Below are positions 63,323 through 64,000 of a stretch of 64,000 nucleotides of DNA, one piece after another; position 1 is the first letter of the stretch, and each line of letters begins with the position of its first letter. Under the pieces are notes generated by a model. That model was not told the origin of the DNA and ran no database searches. It saw only the letters and a list, made by a program, of their open reading frames with translations. The stretch lies in contig JABANP010000029.1 in the NCBI GenBank assembly GCA_013115135.1, positions 62,001 to 126,000 of the forward strand, read 5' to 3'. The position numbers and the translations under genes were made by a program. Source of the DNA: Perkinsus olseni (Eukaryota; Perkinsozoa; Perkinsida; Perkinsidae).

Positions 63323-63376
63323 CTGCAATAAAGAACAGGATATATAAATCGATCAGACGATCGATTCAGATATGAC
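63323..63376 (-). repeat. Group 3 intron-like segment with palindromic element, copy 2
   Basis: Contains ATCGATCGTCTGATCGAT, matching copy 1 at 62.03 kb except one base, and ends in TTCTTTATTGCAG, a strong acceptor. The donor is less certain. Confidence 0.45.
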
Positions 63377-64000
63377 CTCATCAACTAACTCCTCTCCCGA
63401 GGCCAGTCGCGAAAAACCATCTGTTTGTATACAAAGGAGCGAAAATCATCTTCGGAAATCGCTCCGAATGCCACAGGGAAAGATACCACAAATCAGGACG
63501 ACTGAAAAATTCAGTCACAAAAGTAGTGGAAATCTTCCCTGTGCGGAAAACCCTTCATATTTTATCTTCCTTGTTTTATCGGACTGGAAACGGGGACACC
63601 AACGGCGACCTTATCCGCATCATCGGCTTCAGTGCCCCTAGCGACATACCCGCTAGTGATGACCTACCAAGACAGACGTGTTTATACGTGCCAATCATAC
63701 CACTCCTCCCCCAAATCTTACGGTGGCAGCCACACCGCCGGCTGGTCCAGTGGTAGAAATTCTGAGACCCTTTCTCAGCTTAGAATACCACATCAACGAC
63801 AAGGCCAACAGCATCTAACAAACGGTCGTATCCATGACATTTTCATACCACTCCTTCCCCAATTACCAAGTGGAACACCACCACCGGCACGAAGAACGAC
63901 AGGTACATAACAAAAGTGGTCGTCTGACTATCCGCCCAGTGTTGGAACGTCGAATAGTCCATCACGGAGTAGAACGAGCAGGCGTATCTTTGAGAATGAA
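63377..64000. other. Unresolved right edge
   Basis: Short coding-like frames on both strands, none recognised. A box-A-like GGCTGGTCCAGTGGTAGAA occurs at about 63740 without the rest of a tRNA. Confidence 0.3.

Noticed and set aside
63735..63790. tRNA-Gly-like sequence at the right edge
   Set aside because: It has a box-A-like GGTCCAGTGGTAGAA but no T-arm within range and no paired acceptor.

Overview
The window is eukaryotic nuclear DNA. Genes are split by very short GT-AG introns (mostly 37-75 nt), there are eukaryotic-type tRNA genes, and the coding content is eukaryotic: a Rab6-type GTPase, a cwf21-domain spliceosomal protein, an M1 aminopeptidase, PGM2-type phosphoglucomutase, asparaginase and glycine-cleavage T-protein. 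Together with a giant intronless surface protein and secreted cathepsin-L-like proteases, this points to an alveolate protist, most likely a Perkinsus species. That assignment is inference; no ribosomal or organellar marker is present.

Layout. 1-14.4 kb: 3' part of a giant type I membrane protein with Ig-like/SbsA-like repeats, a kelch/Asp-box section, Cys-rich repeats, a Thr-rich stalk and one transmembrane helix; its reading frame slips three times within about 470 nt. 14.9-18.3 kb: a 5'-truncated papain-family pseudogene followed by an intact ten-exon relative. 19.6-21.1 kb: cwf21-domain (Cwc21/SRRM2-type) gene. 21.2-22.6 kb: Rab6-like gene with a MITE in intron 1. 23.1-24.9 kb: EF-hand gene. 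26.3-29.4 kb: SLC35F-like transporter interrupted by about 1.4 kb of foreign sequence, then tRNA-Ser.

30.3-44.4 kb is a large inverted duplication. Each arm (about 4.7 kb) carries an intronless PGM gene, a small secreted Cys-rich peptide gene, and exon 1 of a secreted asparaginase. The right arm runs into the complete asparaginase gene; the left arm is cut off inside that exon. The spacer holds a second, frameshifted SLC35F-like copy. 45-50.7 kb: M1 aminopeptidase (minus). 51-55 kb: an unidentified minus-strand gene and an aminomethyltransferase (T-protein) gene. 55-64 kb: mostly minus-strand multi-exon coding potential, including a polytopic membrane protein, with a tRNA-Gly gene lying among its exons.

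The most unusual signal is in the introns. Unrelated genes across the window contain very short introns that share sequence in three groups: (1) introns built around a tRNA T-arm/B-box-like core, (2) introns containing AATTTYGTGGCGCG, and (3) introns containing the palindrome ATCGATCRTCTGATCGAT. This looks like recent spread of introner-like elements, one group apparently derived from, or resembling, tRNA 3' halves. Exon coordinates for the cysteine protease, the cwf21 gene, asparaginase and Rab6 (exons 1-5) were worked out base by base and keep frame. Exon limits for the M1, T-protein, EF-hand, SLC35F-like and polytopic membrane genes are approximate.
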